The notes: generated from the sequence alone by a model not told the origin. 64,000 nucleotides of DNA from Marinobacter segnicrescens (GCF_900111555.1 NZ_FOHZ01000011.1:62001-126000), one strand, 5' to 3'. Positions 50,959 to 60,883 are shown, counted from the first letter of the stretch. Numbers and translations: made by a program.

Positions 50959-50982
50959 GCCGTCATCTCCCCGTTTCGTCAG

Positions 50983-53598
50983 TTACTCACCCAGCGACCG
51001 GTCTGGCCGCGTCCCGGCCTGGTGACCGGGAACCGGATAGCCCCGGAAGCCGTATCGCGGCAGTCCCATCTCGGCGATGGTTGGCCGCTGGAAACTGGTC
51101 GTCATATCCAGTTGCAGGTCCTGGTCACCAATGGAAATTACCTGCCGGCTACCTGTCTCGGGATACTCCGCACAGGCCTCACCGTTCTCACAGATGATTC
51201 CGTTGTTGTCCAGGTCCGTTCCCGCCACCAGTATATAGTCGCCGGGCACCATATCGTCGATAGCGTAGCTATACCGGCCATCGTTGTAGCTGGCCAGTAC
51301 CTGGCGGGAACGACTCGAGCCAAAATCGTTGGCATCCAGCAACAGGACATAGTGACGGCCGGCATCGCGATCTCCGGAGGTATCGGCCGCCTGTACATAC
51401 GCCGGGATCCTGAGATCGAAGCTGTCCGTACCATTGCTGTAGGGGATGAGTATTTCCTCCACCAGGGGTCGGTCATCGGGCACCGCACTCGAGTCCACAC
51501 TGATGCGCACCGCCTCGGGTATCTCGTCATTGACGTTTATCGGGTTGCCATCGTCATCGGTCAGCGTAAATGCACCGGGTATATCGGGCGAGCCGCTCAC
51601 GAGGGGATCAGCCGCAGAAGATTGCTTCAGCACCTCCATCAGAACCCTGCGCTCAGTACCGGACGGACTGAGTTCCACTACCCGGGGCCAGGCCGAGACC
51701 ACGGTCGGGAATGCCGTGACATTGGTCACCGCCTCTCTCGCATCCAGCAGCCCCGCCCCGTAAAGCGTATAGTCGCTCAATTCCGAATCATTTGTAAGAA
51801 GCCCGGCAATCAGCTGGGCGCGGAACTGTGACGCGGTCAGTGAGTCCGACACTCCCTTCATCAACGCATAGACACCGGCAACGTGGGGTGCCGCCATGGA
51901 TGACCCGGCAAGGTAGGCGTAGCTATCGGACAGCGAACCCGTGGCGGAGACTTGGCCATAGGCATTAACGATACCATCGTTCAGTGCGCCACCAGGTGCG
52001 AGCAGGTCGACTGACTGGCCATAGTTGGAGTAACTGGCCAGTTCACCACCCCGGGTGGTGGCCCCCACGCCTACCACCCGACGGTTTGCCGCCGGGTAGA
52101 CCGCAGAGGCATCGCCGCTGTTACCGCCAGCGGCCACCACCAGGATACCATTACTGTTGGCCCGGTCAGTGGCCACCTGCAGATCAACGACTGGCGGCAG
52201 ACCACCTAGACTCAGATTGATCACATCAACATCATTACGATCATCAACAATGCTGTTGATTGCAGCAATCAGGTCGTCAACCGCCCCGGTACCGTCCTCG
52301 CCACCCAAGGGCCCCACCCCGAGAACCCGGTAGGGAAGAATGGTCGCCTGGTGGGCAATGCCTACGGTGCCGACGGAGTTATCCTCTGCCGCAATGATGC
52401 CGGCCACATGGGTACCATGGAAGCTGGTAGCTTCAGGGTTGTCGGGGGTCACCGGTGTTCCCGGAACCCCGTCAGGCCCTTCCTGGCCATCCACGTCATA
52501 GTCGGGTTTGACGAAATCCAGGATACCCCCCTCATTCACCACGTTATTGACCAGGTCCTCGTGCCAGTTGCTGTAACTGTCCGGCGTGGTGGTGAACATG
52601 CCTGTGTCCATGACTGCGACGCCGACGCCCTGGCCCCAGCTACCACCACTGAGCCCCCATGCCTCAACAATATTTATTTGATCGAGATTCCAAAAATCCG
52701 GATCACGAAAGTAATCATTAGTTTCTGGGCTGACCGAAGCCAAAGTGAAACGATAATTCGGCTCAGCCTTCAGGCCAAATTCCTCCCGCATTTCCCGGAT
52801 CCATTCAATGGTCTCGGCCCGTGCATCTTTGCCCCCATCGGATACACTCGACAGCGCACTAACACCGGGTTTACGCCGCACTTGCCAGGTATCCGGCCCG
52901 ATGGCGCGCTCCAGTTCCATGACGGAACTGGCCCGCAAACCGGAGGAAGACAGAGTATTGGCCACAGCTGCAGAGCCGCTGACGATAGCTTGATCCACCT
53001 GCAGCGGCGGCTCTGGCCAGCTCACATCCAGCGCGGACAGAGAGGTTTTCGGCGCGATAGATAACACATACCGGAAGGGGCCGCCATCATTGGCGGAAAT
53101 CGTGAAGGTAGCACTGCCGGAAGCATTCACCGAAGCGCCCCCGCCGCAGGCATCTTCGATCTCGATACGATTTCCATCCAGGTTCAGTACCAGAGATGCC
53201 TTCAGGGTGTCGGCATCGGCTCCGGTGGCGGAAAAACACTGAAGGAAGTAGCGATCCCCCTCCACCAGGGAAACCGCATAGCTGTCTTCCTGGTCCAGGG
53301 GGTACCCAAGCCCATTCGCGTAGGTATCGCTACGGTCGCTGAGATAGCCGCCGGTGGTTGAGGGCACGGGCACTGAAACCGTATCACGGCTACCACTCGG
53401 CCAGCTTTCGTCAGAAGCCGCCCAAAGATCGGCGTAATCCCCGTCTACCCGGGTACCAGCGGCAATCTCGATAGTGCCTCTGACGCCAGCATCGTCATCC
53501 GAGGAGCCTCCTCCCCCACCACAACCGGTCAGCAATAGCGCAATACCAACGGATGAAGATAACAATTTGCCAGGCAAAACCCGTTTCCTGTCAGTCAT
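50983..53598 (-). CDS. Subtilisin-like (S8) lipoprotein protease
   Basis: 871-residue predicted outer-surface or periplasmic lipoprotein. The lipobox LTGC at residues 23-26 precedes a Gly/Ser/Asp linker. An N-terminal domain (about 45-230) resembles a pre-peptidase or Ig-like region, followed by the S8 domain (about 305-620) with catalytic D331 (VMDTG), H394 (HGTHVAG) and S567 (GSSMAAPHV), plus oxyanion Asn in GGN at about 493. The C-terminal 240 residues look like beta-rich domains. ATG at 53598 has AAGG just upstream. It heads a two-gene unit with the PrcB-like gene. Confidence 0.85.
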   Translation of the reverse strand: MTDRKRVLPGKLLSSSVGIALLLTGCGGGGGSSDDDAGVRGTIEIAAGTRVDGDYADLWAASDESWPSGSRDTVSVPVPSTTGGYLSDRSDTYANGLGYPLDQEDSYAVSLVEGDRYFLQCFSATGADADTLKASLVLNLDGNRIEIEDACGGGASVNASGSATFTISANDGGPFRYVLSIAPKTSLSALDVSWPEPPLQVDQAIVSGSAAVANTLSSSGLRASSVMELERAIGPDTWQVRRKPGVSALSSVSDGGKDARAETIEWIREMREEFGLKAEPNYRFTLASVSPETNDYFRDPDFWNLDQINIVEAWGLSGGSWGQGVGVAVMDTGMFTTTPDSYSNWHEDLVNNVVNEGGILDFVKPDYDVDGQEGPDGVPGTPVTPDNPEATSFHGTHVAGIIAAEDNSVGTVGIAHQATILPYRVLGVGPLGGEDGTGAVDDLIAAINSIVDDRNDVDVINLSLGGLPPVVDLQVATDRANSNGILVVAAGGNSGDASAVYPAANRRVVGVGATTRGGELASYSNYGQSVDLLAPGGALNDGIVNAYGQVSATGSLSDSYAYLAGSSMAAPHVAGVYALMKGVSDSLTASQFRAQLIAGLLTNDSELSDYTLYGAGLLDAREAVTNVTAFPTVVSAWPRVVELSPSGTERRVLMEVLKQSSAADPLVSGSPDIPGAFTLTDDDGNPINVNDEIPEAVRISVDSSAVPDDRPLVEEILIPYSNGTDSFDLRIPAYVQAADTSGDRDAGRHYVLLLDANDFGSSRSRQVLASYNDGRYSYAIDDMVPGDYILVAGTDLDNNGIICENGEACAEYPETGSRQVISIGDQDLQLDMTTSFQRPTIAEMGLPRYGFRGYPVPGHQAGTRPDRSLGE

Positions 53599-53764
53599 AT
53601 TTACCTTTTCGATAACCATTGGCCCGAAGGTTCAGGCGGACGATCGACAGAGCGTGGCACATATCCGGGCGCAGGGATATAACCCGTGTTAAGCCAGCTC
53701 CTTTATGGGCACAGCAGTGATTGTTACGACGATCATAGCAGGAAGGGATGACATGAAATGAGAA
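53599..53764. other. Control region of the S8 protease / PrcB unit
   Basis: Gap upstream of the protease gene on the minus strand. No supported ORF. It should contain the protease promoter, which I could not identify. Confidence 0.3.
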
Positions 53765-53789
53765 ACGGGGCGCCCTGTGGGCACCCCGT
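53765..53789 (-). terminator. Intrinsic terminator of the oxidoreductase gene
   Basis: The minus strand reads ACGGGGTGCCC, a 3-base loop and GGGCGCCCCGT, an 11-bp stem with one mismatch, followed by TTTCTCATTTC. It lies 36 bases after the stop of the leftward quinone oxidoreductase gene. Confidence 0.65.
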
Positions 53790-53825
53790 CTCTGGGAAAG
53801 TCAGGTCTGAATCGGCGACAGGACC

Positions 53826-54812
53826 TCAGTCGCTGACTTTCAGCACCACCTTGCCTGTGGCGGTCCGGCCGGACAGCGCAGCCAGCGCCTTGACGTAATC
53901 TTCAAAGGCAAAGACTTCACTGACTTTCGGCTTGATCTTGCCTTCGCTATGCATCTGGAAGAGCTCTTTCATGTTCTGCACATGGTTCTGCGGCTCTTTC
54001 TGGGTAAAGGCGCCCCAGAACACACCGACAACCGAGCAGCTCTTCAGCAAGGTGAGGTTGGCAGGGATCTTAGGGATCTCACCGGCGGCGAACCCGATGA
54101 CCAGGTGGCGACCGTTCCAGGCCATGGCGCGCAGGGCCTGCTCGGTGAAGTCACCGCCTACCGGGTCGTAGATAACATCCACACCCTTGCCGCCGGTCAT
54201 CTCCTTGATAACATCCTTCAGGGGCTTGTCGGTGTTGCTGTAGTTAAGCAGCTCGTCCGCTCCCGCTTCCTTGGCCACCTGGAGCTTGGCGTCGGTACTG
54301 GCCGCAGCGATCACGTGGGCGCCCATGGCCTTGCCCAGCTCAACCGCTGCCAGGCCAACGCCACCGCTGGCGCCCAGCACCAACAGGCTCTCACCCGGCT
54401 GGATGTTGGCCCGCTGTTTGAGGGCGTGGTAGGAGGTGCCATAAACCATGGTGAAGGCGGCCCCTTCCTCGTCGCTCATGCCTTCCGCCAACGGCAGCAG
54501 GCGGTTTTCTTCCACCAGCATCTCTTCCGCGAAGGCGCCGTAACCGGTCATGCCGATCACCCGGTCGCCGACCTTGAAACGGGTCACCTTGTCGCCCACG
54601 GCAATAACCTCACCGGCCATTTCACCGCCGGGAGAGAAGGGCATTTCCGGCTTGATCTGGTACTTGCCTTCAATGATAAGGGTATCCGGGAAATTCAGGC
54701 CCGCGGCCTTGACCTTGACCTTGACCTGGTTGCCCGTGGGTTCCGGACATTGAATGTCCTCAATGACCAGCTTTTCCGCCGGGCCGTATTCCTTGCAGAG
54801 AATTGCACGCAT
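53826..54812 (-). CDS. NADPH:quinone oxidoreductase (MDR superfamily)
   Basis: Zinc-free medium-chain dehydrogenase/reductase of 328 residues. The N-terminal GroES-like fold (about 1-120) contains GLNFPDTLIIEGKYQIKP, and the NAD(P)-binding fold has the motif GASGGVGLAAVELGKAMGA near 148, typical of quinone oxidoreductases rather than alcohol dehydrogenases. It is monocistronic, with its own terminator. Substrate unknown. Confidence 0.88.
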   Translation of the reverse strand: MRAILCKEYGPAEKLVIEDIQCPEPTGNQVKVKVKAAGLNFPDTLIIEGKYQIKPEMPFSPGGEMAGEVIAVGDKVTRFKVGDRVIGMTGYGAFAEEMLVEENRLLPLAEGMSDEEGAAFTMVYGTSYHALKQRANIQPGESLLVLGASGGVGLAAVELGKAMGAHVIAAASTDAKLQVAKEAGADELLNYSNTDKPLKDVIKEMTGGKGVDVIYDPVGGDFTEQALRAMAWNGRHLVIGFAAGEIPKIPANLTLLKSCSVVGVFWGAFTQKEPQNHVQNMKELFQMHSEGKIKPKVSEVFAFEDYVKALAALSGRTATGKVVLKVSD

Positions 54813-54979
54813 GTTGCTGCTCCGATCCTTTATCCGCGTATGGATGTTGTTGGTTGATATGGATAACGGATCAAGCTAACCCGACAGTGGTCATGAATCA
54901 AATAAAGATAGCTTATGGCTGAGCATCATCACGATTGATCCGACCCTGACCGCTGGCGGTTTTTACGGCGTTACCCGGA

Positions 54980-55549
54980 TCAGGGAAGCAACAGCGTGCC
55001 GCCCACCAGCAATGCAGCCACCAATGTGGCGCCCGCCAGCACCAGGCCCTTGCGGATACCGGGGGTGAATAGCCCGTCATTGGCGCCCTGCGGGCGTGCC
55101 TGGTCGCTGATCACCCGCTCCACCCCGTTACTGTCCCGGATAACCGAGATCATTTCTTCACACAGGTTTCGGTCAAACCGGTCAGGCTCAAAGCTGGCGA
55201 GGCCATGACGCTGCAACATACGCTGTACGTCATCGGCCAGCGGCACATACTTCATGGACCAGTTATCGAATGTGCGTTGCTTGAGGGGCTCTTCCAGCAG
55301 GGTTGTCACGCCCTGGTGACGTTCATCCTGGCGAATGCGGTCATAGACGGCGTTGACCGCTTCCTCTTCACCCTCCAGGTATTGGAAGAAGCGATTATTG
55401 CCGTAATAAAGCCCACCAACTACCGCCTGCCGGGCATTATTGCGACGGGAGGCCAGCAGGATCCTGGCCACGTGGGGCTCGACCCCTGAGTGGACGGGGC
55501 TGGGGCTGAAAGTGGCCTCACTGGCATAGGCCAATCGGATCAGGGACAT
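54980..55549 (-). CDS. BLUF-domain blue-light sensor with C-terminal membrane anchor
   Basis: 189-residue protein. Residues 1-95 form a BLUF domain binding FAD, with the photoactive residues Y8, N37/N38, Q56 (FFQYLEG), W97 and M99 (NWSMKY) all present. A short helical linker follows, and the C-terminus is a single hydrophobic segment (about 165-189, GLVLAGATLVAALLVGGTLLL). The ATG at 55549 has GGAG seven bases upstream and starts directly with MSLIRLAY; a longer frame is discounted. A membrane-tethered photoreceptor is implied; output partner unknown. Confidence 0.88.
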   Translation of the reverse strand: MSLIRLAYASEATFSPSPVHSGVEPHVARILLASRRNNARQAVVGGLYYGNNRFFQYLEGEEEAVNAVYDRIRQDERHQGVTTLLEEPLKQRTFDNWSMKYVPLADDVQRMLQRHGLASFEPDRFDRNLCEEMISVIRDSNGVERVISDQARPQGANDGLFTPGIRKGLVLAGATLVAALLVGGTLLLP

Positions 55550-55707
55550 CGATCTACTCCTGGAGAATGAAGGACACATCCGTATTGATTACAGCTTTCA
55601 GGGCCAACCGGATCATTCCGGAACCACAAGCCGCCTTAACCCCAGATGATTCCTGACCTGAAATCCGCTATCCTGCGCGCTTCATCCAAGCCTGCCTGAC
55701 CGCGTCT

Positions 55708-56319
55708 ATGCCCGATATCATCTACGTCCTGGAAATGATCGGTGTTATTGCCTTTGCCATTTCCGGCATGATTGCCGCGCAGCAGAAAAACATGGACCCG
55801 GTGGGGGTCTTTACCATCGGGTTTGTCACCGCCCTTGGCGGCGGTACCCTGCGGGATCTGATGATGGATAACCATCCGCTGTACTGGATCAAGCACCAGG
55901 AACAGCCCATCCTGATCCTCGCCATGGCTGTGGTATTCAGCTACGCCGGCCTGGGCAAGCGTATCCATGAATCCCGTATCGTGTTCCCTGATGCCATCGG
56001 GCTGGGCATTTTTTCGATCCTGGGCGCCCAGCTCGCCCTCGACCTCGGGCACTCCTGGTTCATCGCAGCGCTATTGGGCGTAATGACCGGAACCTTCGGC
56101 GGTGCCCTGCGGGACACCCTGTGTAACGAAGTGCCGTTCATTTTCAGGAAAGACCAGATCTACGCCTCGATTTCCTTTGCCGGCTGCTGGCTTTACTTTG
56201 TCTGTCAGTGGCTGCTGGAAAGCGAGACCCTGGCGCTGACCATCGGATTACTGTTTATCGTTATTGTCAGGATGGCCGCCGTACGCTTTGACATCCGGCT
56301 CCAGCGGGACCCCCACTGA
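55708..56319 (+). CDS. TRIC/YicG-family membrane channel protein
   Basis: 203-residue polytopic protein of the UPF0126 (YadS/YicG) family, prokaryotic relatives of trimeric intracellular cation channels. About seven helices with two repeats, and the conserved Gly-rich motifs VTALGGGTLRDLMMD (residue about 45) and TFGGALRDTLCNEVPFIF (about 130). It is divergent from the BLUF gene. Transported ion unknown. Confidence 0.88.
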   Translation: MPDIIYVLEMIGVIAFAISGMIAAQQKNMDPVGVFTIGFVTALGGGTLRDLMMDNHPLYWIKHQEQPILILAMAVVFSYAGLGKRIHESRIVFPDAIGLGIFSILGAQLALDLGHSWFIAALLGVMTGTFGGALRDTLCNEVPFIFRKDQIYASISFAGCWLYFVCQWLLESETLALTIGLLFIVIVRMAAVRFDIRLQRDPH

Positions 56320-56421
56320 CCCCACCGCATTGACGCCCTCCGTGGCCTGACAGGCTATCCTGAGGTATCATTGCGCCCCCTTAACCATTGATCAAATCCT
56401 GTCCGCATCGAGGCTGCCCCC

Positions 56422-57717
56422 ATGCTCGAAAAGTTGTTCCAGTTGCAGGCCCACGGCACCACCGTCAAGCGTGAAGTGATTGCCGGCATCACCACCTTCC
56501 TGACCATGGCCTACATCGTGGTGGTCAACCCGTCCATCCTGTCGAACACTGGCATGGACTTTGGTGCAGTCTTCGTAGCCACCTGCATCGCCGCGGTTAT
56601 CGGCACCCTGATCATGGGACTCTGGGCCAATTACCCAATTGCCCTGGCACCCGGCATGGGGCTCAACGCCTTCTTCTCGTTCACGGTGGTGGGCAGCATG
56701 GGCTACAGCTGGCAGGTGGCCCTGGGGGCAGTATTCCTGTCCGGCCTGATCTTCTTCCTGCTCAGCATCTTCAAGGTGCGGGAGTGGATCATAAACAGCA
56801 TTCCTCTCTCACTGCGGTTCGGCATTTCCGCCGGCATCGGTTTCTTCCTGGCCTTTATCGCCTTCAAGAACGCGGGCATCGTGGTGGACAACCCCGCCAC
56901 CCTGGTCAGTATGGGCGAAATCAAAACCGCCGAGGCTATCCTGTTCTTTGCCGGGTTTGTGGGCATCTGTGCCATGGCTTACCGCAATGTCACCGGCGCG
57001 GTCATGATTGGCATCCTGGTCGTTACCGTTGTGGCCATGCTGCTGGGAATGGTCGAGTTTGATGGCCTGGTGTCCGCACCGCCCAGCCTGGCGCCCACCC
57101 TGATGCAACTGGATATCGCCGGAGCCCTGAACGTGGGTATGATCTCGGTCATCTTTGCATTCCTGTTCGTCGACCTGTTTGACACCTCCGGCACCTTGAT
57201 CGGCGCCGCACAGCGGGGCGGACTGCTGGACAAGGACGGCAAGCTGCCCCGCCTGGGCCGGGCGCTGATGTCCGACTCCGTCGCCACCATGTCCGGTGCT
57301 GCCCTGGGTACATCCACCACGACCAGTTACGTGGAATCCACTGCCGGTATTGCGGCAGGCGGGCGTACCGGCCTGACCGCTGTCGTCGTTGCACTGCTTT
57401 TCCTCGCCTGCCTGTTGTTCTCCCCCATCGCGGCCATTATTCCACCCTACGCCACCGCCCCCGCCCTGCTCTATGTGGCCGTACTGATGACCGGTGGCCT
57501 CAAGCTGATCGACTGGGATGATGTAACCGACGCGGCACCGGCCGTGGTAACCGCGCTGATGATGCCGCTGACGTTCTCCATCGCCGATGGCATTGCCGCG
57601 GGCTTCATCACTCACGCCGCTCTCAAGGCCCTGAGCGGGCGCTGGTCGCACCTGAACCCCAGTGTTGTGCTGATTGCCATTGTCTTCGTACTCAAATTCA
57701 TCTTCCTCGACGCCTGA
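56422..57717 (+). CDS. NCS2-family purine permease (adenine/guanine/hypoxanthine type)
   Basis: 431-residue inner-membrane permease of the AzgA/PurP branch of NCS2, with about 12-14 helices. Family marks are the opening REVIAGITTFLTMAYIVVVNPSIL, GMGLNAFFSF and FVDLFDTSGTLIGAA. It lies 18 bases before apt on the same strand, so the imported base is likely adenine, taken up for phosphoribosylation. Confidence 0.9.
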   Translation: MLEKLFQLQAHGTTVKREVIAGITTFLTMAYIVVVNPSILSNTGMDFGAVFVATCIAAVIGTLIMGLWANYPIALAPGMGLNAFFSFTVVGSMGYSWQVALGAVFLSGLIFFLLSIFKVREWIINSIPLSLRFGISAGIGFFLAFIAFKNAGIVVDNPATLVSMGEIKTAEAILFFAGFVGICAMAYRNVTGAVMIGILVVTVVAMLLGMVEFDGLVSAPPSLAPTLMQLDIAGALNVGMISVIFAFLFVDLFDTSGTLIGAAQRGGLLDKDGKLPRLGRALMSDSVATMSGAALGTSTTTSYVESTAGIAAGGRTGLTAVVVALLFLACLLFSPIAAIIPPYATAPALLYVAVLMTGGLKLIDWDDVTDAAPAVVTALMMPLTFSIADGIAAGFITHAALKALSGRWSHLNPSVVLIAIVFVLKFIFLDA

Positions 57718-57735
57718 AGGCGCCGGAGACCTCCC

Positions 57736-58278
57736 ATGGACTATTTCGCCGACAGCATCAAGAAAGCTATCCGCACCGTGCCGGACTGGCCCAAACCCGG
57801 AGTATCCTTCCGGGATATCACCACCGTTCTTCAGGACCGCACGGCCTTTCGCAAACTGGTGGACGCATTCGTGCACCGCTATCATGACCAGAAGATCGAC
57901 GCCATCGCGGCCATTGACGCCCGCGGCTTCATCATCGGCTCACCACTGGCCTATGAGCTCAACGCCGGGCTGGTGCTGGTGCGCAAGAAGGGCAAGCTGC
58001 CCTTCGACACCCTGGTGGAAGACTACGAACTGGAATACGGCACTGCGTCGGTGGAGCTTCACAAGGATGCCTTCCGCCCTGGCGACAAGGTGGTGCTGGT
58101 GGATGACCTGATTGCCACCGGTGGGACCATGCTGGCGGCCAGTCGCCTTATCCGCCAGATCGGCGCGGAGATTGTCGAAGTCTCCGCCATGATCGACCTG
58201 CCGGACCTGGGTGGTTCCCGCAAGCTACGGGACGAGGGTCTGAGCGTTTATACTGTCTGCGAATTCGAGGGCGACTGA
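57736..58278 (+). CDS. apt: Adenine phosphoribosyltransferase
   Basis: Salvages adenine to AMP with PRPP. 180 residues. The family signature includes [14 protein letters not shown] near residue 22 and the PRPP-binding motif [17 protein letters not shown] near residue 120. GGAGACC precedes the ATG. It is the partner of the purine permease immediately upstream. Confidence 0.96.
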   Translation: MDYFADSIKKAIRTVPDWPKPGVSFRDITTVLQDRTAFRKLVDAFVHRYHDQKIDAIAAIDARGFIIGSPLAYELNAGLVLVRKKGKLPFDTLVEDYELEYGTASVELHKDAFRPGDKVVLVDDLIATGGTMLAASRLIRQIGAEIVEVSAMIDLPDLGGSRKLRDEGLSVYTVCEFEGD

Positions 58279-58292
58279 GTCCGGAGGGCGTC

Positions 58293-58955
58293 ATGGCTTA
58301 CCAGCATCAATGGCAGGATGGCAGCAAGGTCGAGTGGCCACCGGGTAAAATCGTCTGCGTCGGGCGGAACTATGCGGCCCACGCGGCCGAGCTCAATAAC
58401 CCGGTGCCGGAACAACCCCTGCTATTCCTCAAACCAGCCAGTGCCCTTGCACCACTGACCGACCCGATCCGTTTGCCTCATGGCCGGAGCGACGTGCACT
58501 TTGAAACCGAGCTGGCGATTCTGGTGGGCCAGACTCTCACCGGGGCAAGCCAGCAGCAGGCCCGGGGCGCCATCGCCGGGATTGGCCTGGCCCTGGACCT
58601 TACCCTGAGGGACCTCCAGTCCGAGCTCAAGGCAAAGGGCCACCCCTGGGAGCGGGCCAAGGCGTTTGACGGCGCCTGCCCCCTGTCCGGCTTCGTGCCC
58701 CTGCGCAGCGATGACGACCTGGAGAACCTGCGATTCTCCCTCACCGTTGACGGTGAACAGCGCCAGGCGGGCCATACCGGCGATATGATCACCCCGGTAC
58801 TGGCGTTACTCGCCCATATCTCCGAAACCTTTACCCTGCAACCGGGGGACGTGGTGCTCACCGGCACCCCAGCCGGTGTAGGCACCCTGCAAAGCGGCCA
58901 GCAACTGACGCTGGAACTGGACGGTAGGTTTCAGGTTCAAACCAGCGTAGAGTAA
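58293..58955 (+). CDS. Fumarylacetoacetate hydrolase-family protein
   Basis: 220-residue enzyme of the FAH/YcgM family (acylpyruvase or oxaloacetate tautomerase/decarboxylase-like). The metal-binding block VHFETELAILVG (E67/E69 region) and the later DLTLRDLQSELKAKGHPW are typical. GGAGGG precedes the ATG, and the gene lies 14 bases after apt. Substrate not determined; acylpyruvates or oxaloacetate are usual for the family. Confidence 0.85.
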   Translation: MAYQHQWQDGSKVEWPPGKIVCVGRNYAAHAAELNNPVPEQPLLFLKPASALAPLTDPIRLPHGRSDVHFETELAILVGQTLTGASQQQARGAIAGIGLALDLTLRDLQSELKAKGHPWERAKAFDGACPLSGFVPLRSDDDLENLRFSLTVDGEQRQAGHTGDMITPVLALLAHISETFTLQPGDVVLTGTPAGVGTLQSGQQLTLELDGRFQVQTSVE

Positions 58956-58989
58956 TCGGCCTACACTTCGCAGGTATTCGACCTCAGGC

Positions 58990-60294
58990 ATGGCCAAGAA
59001 ACCCGTCACATCCCGTCGCGGACGCTTTTTCAAACTGGCCGGCATGACCGCCTCGGTGGCCGGCCAGTTTGCCGGTTCCCGTGCCCGGCAGTTCCTTGGT
59101 CGCGAATCCGATGAGGAGCGCTCCCTCCAGTATGCCCGTATGGCCGATGAGATCGTGGACACCCTGGGTGAACTCAAGGGTGCCGTGATGAAGGTGGGCC
59201 AGGTGGCCTCCCAGACCCAGGACTTCCTGCCGCGGGAATTTTCCGAAGCGCTGCAGCGCCTGCAGAAAGAAGCCCCACCCATGCCCTTCGATATCATCCG
59301 CCAGCAGATCGAGGCAGAACTGGGTGCGCCGGTGGCCGAACTCTTTGGTGACCTGCAGGCAGAGCCCTACGCAGCGGCATCCATTGGCCAGGTCCACAAG
59401 GCGCGTCTGAAGGATGGCACCGAAGTCATCGTCAAGGTGCAATACCCCGGGGTGGATGAATCCTGTGATTCCGACCTGAAACAGTTGCGCATGGCGTTGC
59501 GCCTGGGCGGACTACTACGAATGCCAAAAGAGAGCGCTGACCGACTGTTTGAGGAAATACGGATCCGGCTCAAGGAGGAACTGGATTACGAGAATGAAGC
59601 CGCCAACATCCGCCGGTTCCGGGCCTATCATGAGCGTCACCCCTGGGTGCTCATTCCCCGGGTGATCGATAGCCACTCCACCCGGCACATTCTCACCATG
59701 GAACTTGCCGAGGGCGACCATGTCAGCCAGGTAGCGCCAGACCGGTATGACCAGAAGACAATCAACCTGCTGGGCGAGCGGCTTTTCATCACCATGGCGG
59801 ATGAGCTGTTCGACTTCCAGTGCATTCATGGTGACCCGCACGCCGGCAACTTTGCTTTCCGGCCGGATGGCACCCTGATTCTCTACGATTTCGGCTGTGT
59901 AAAATCCCTCAAACCGGCGGTGGTCGCCCATTATCGACAGGCACTGATTGCCGCACTTGAGGAGGATTATGAGGCCCTGGATCAGCACCTGGTGAACCTG
60001 GGCGCAAGGGTAGCCGAGAAACCGGCCATCAGCCCGGACTATTATGCCATGTGGCGCAACCTGTTGATTGAACCCTTCGCGGGAGACGAGCCCTACGATT
60101 TTGGTCGGTCAGACCTGCACCGGCAAATCGCTGCCCACACCCATACCGTGTTCCGCTACCTGGACCGATTGCAGCCCGCCGTGGACAGCATGTTTATTGA
60201 TCGCATGGTGGCAGGGCACTACTGGATACTGCGGCAATTGGGCGTGCAGGCAGCCTTTCGCAAGCACCTGGACAGCTACCTCAAAGATCACTGA
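58990..60294 (+). CDS. UbiB/AarF-family (ABC1) atypical kinase
   Basis: 434-residue protein of the ABC1/ADCK/UbiB family, linked in other members to ubiquinone synthesis or lipid homeostasis. The hallmark KxGQ motif is MKVGQVASQ (about residue 72), the Ala-rich loop is [13 protein letters not shown], the catalytic-type block is HGDPHAGNF and the metal motif is YDFGCVK. Not the canonical ubiB, which is longer and has C-terminal helices. It is convergent with the next gene. Confidence 0.87.
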   Translation: MAKKPVTSRRGRFFKLAGMTASVAGQFAGSRARQFLGRESDEERSLQYARMADEIVDTLGELKGAVMKVGQVASQTQDFLPREFSEALQRLQKEAPPMPFDIIRQQIEAELGAPVAELFGDLQAEPYAAASIGQVHKARLKDGTEVIVKVQYPGVDESCDSDLKQLRMALRLGGLLRMPKESADRLFEEIRIRLKEELDYENEAANIRRFRAYHERHPWVLIPRVIDSHSTRHILTMELAEGDHVSQVAPDRYDQKTINLLGERLFITMADELFDFQCIHGDPHAGNFAFRPDGTLILYDFGCVKSLKPAVVAHYRQALIAALEEDYEALDQHLVNLGARVAEKPAISPDYYAMWRNLLIEPFAGDEPYDFGRSDLHRQIAAHTHTVFRYLDRLQPAVDSMFIDRMVAGHYWILRQLGVQAAFRKHLDSYLKDH

Positions 60295-60302
60295 ATGAGC
60301 CC

Positions 60303-60318
60303 TTCCGGTGAACCGGAA
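60303..60318. terminator. Small palindrome between convergent genes
   Basis: TTCCGG and CCGGAA form a perfect 6-bp stem with loop TGAA, eight bases after the kinase stop. No T run. A weak terminator at best. Confidence 0.25.
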
Positions 60319-60349
60319 TAGCCATCAATACGCCGGTTCAGACAGGAGG

Positions 60350-60883
60350 CTAGAAACTTTGCACCGTGTGGATGTGTCGTGCATCCAGGTAGCGCTTCGC
60401 CTCGGTCAACTGCTCCCGTCCGCGGGCATGGACGGATACCACGAAGCGCCCCTTGCGAAGGGCTGACCTCGCCCGGGAGACGTAAATCGTGTGATCCGGG
60501 CGCAGAGTAAAAAGCCCCCCGAGCAACAGTCCCGCCACGCCACCAAAGGCCACAAACAACGTACTGGCCCACATCGCATTCTGGGCAATGAAGGGAATAC
60601 CGGACGCCGCCAGCACCAGGAACAACACCAGTCCGCCGGCCATGCCAGCCAGCCCGAACCACAGGTGTGCACGAACAGCAGTGCGCCAGATACCCCGGTC
60701 TTCGGGCTCGAGACCGCTTCCCTGATGGGCGTCGTCGGGACGTATGATGCGGATCTGGTCCCGGCTGAGACTGGTCGACCGACACAGGTCTTCAGCAACC
60801 TTTTCGGCCTCGGTCTCGGTGCCACACTCAGCCGCGAGCTTGTGATCAACGACCTCACCGGACACGTGCATGGTGGTTTTCAT
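60350..60883 (-). CDS. Two-helix membrane protein, function unknown
   Basis: 177 residues. A soluble N-terminal part (1-65, with alpha-helical TEAEKVAEDLCRST) is followed by two membrane helices (about 74-95 and 104-127) and a soluble C-terminal part ending in a helical REQLTEAKRYLDAR. Both soluble parts have a similar helix-strand feel, as if a split small domain were interrupted by the membrane hairpin. I do not recognise the family. It is convergent with the UbiB-type kinase. Confidence 0.6.
   Translation of the reverse strand: MKTTMHVSGEVVDHKLAAECGTETEAEKVAEDLCRSTSLSRDQIRIIRPDDAHQGSGLEPEDRGIWRTAVRAHLWFGLAGMAGGLVLFLVLAASGIPFIAQNAMWASTLFVAFGGVAGLLLGGLFTLRPDHTIYVSRARSALRKGRFVVSVHARGREQLTEAKRYLDARHIHTVQSF

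Noticed and set aside
56809..57885. 358-codon minus-strand frame
   Set aside because: Antisense to the NCS2 permease and apt; composition rich in Gly, His and Gln as in other antisense frames here.
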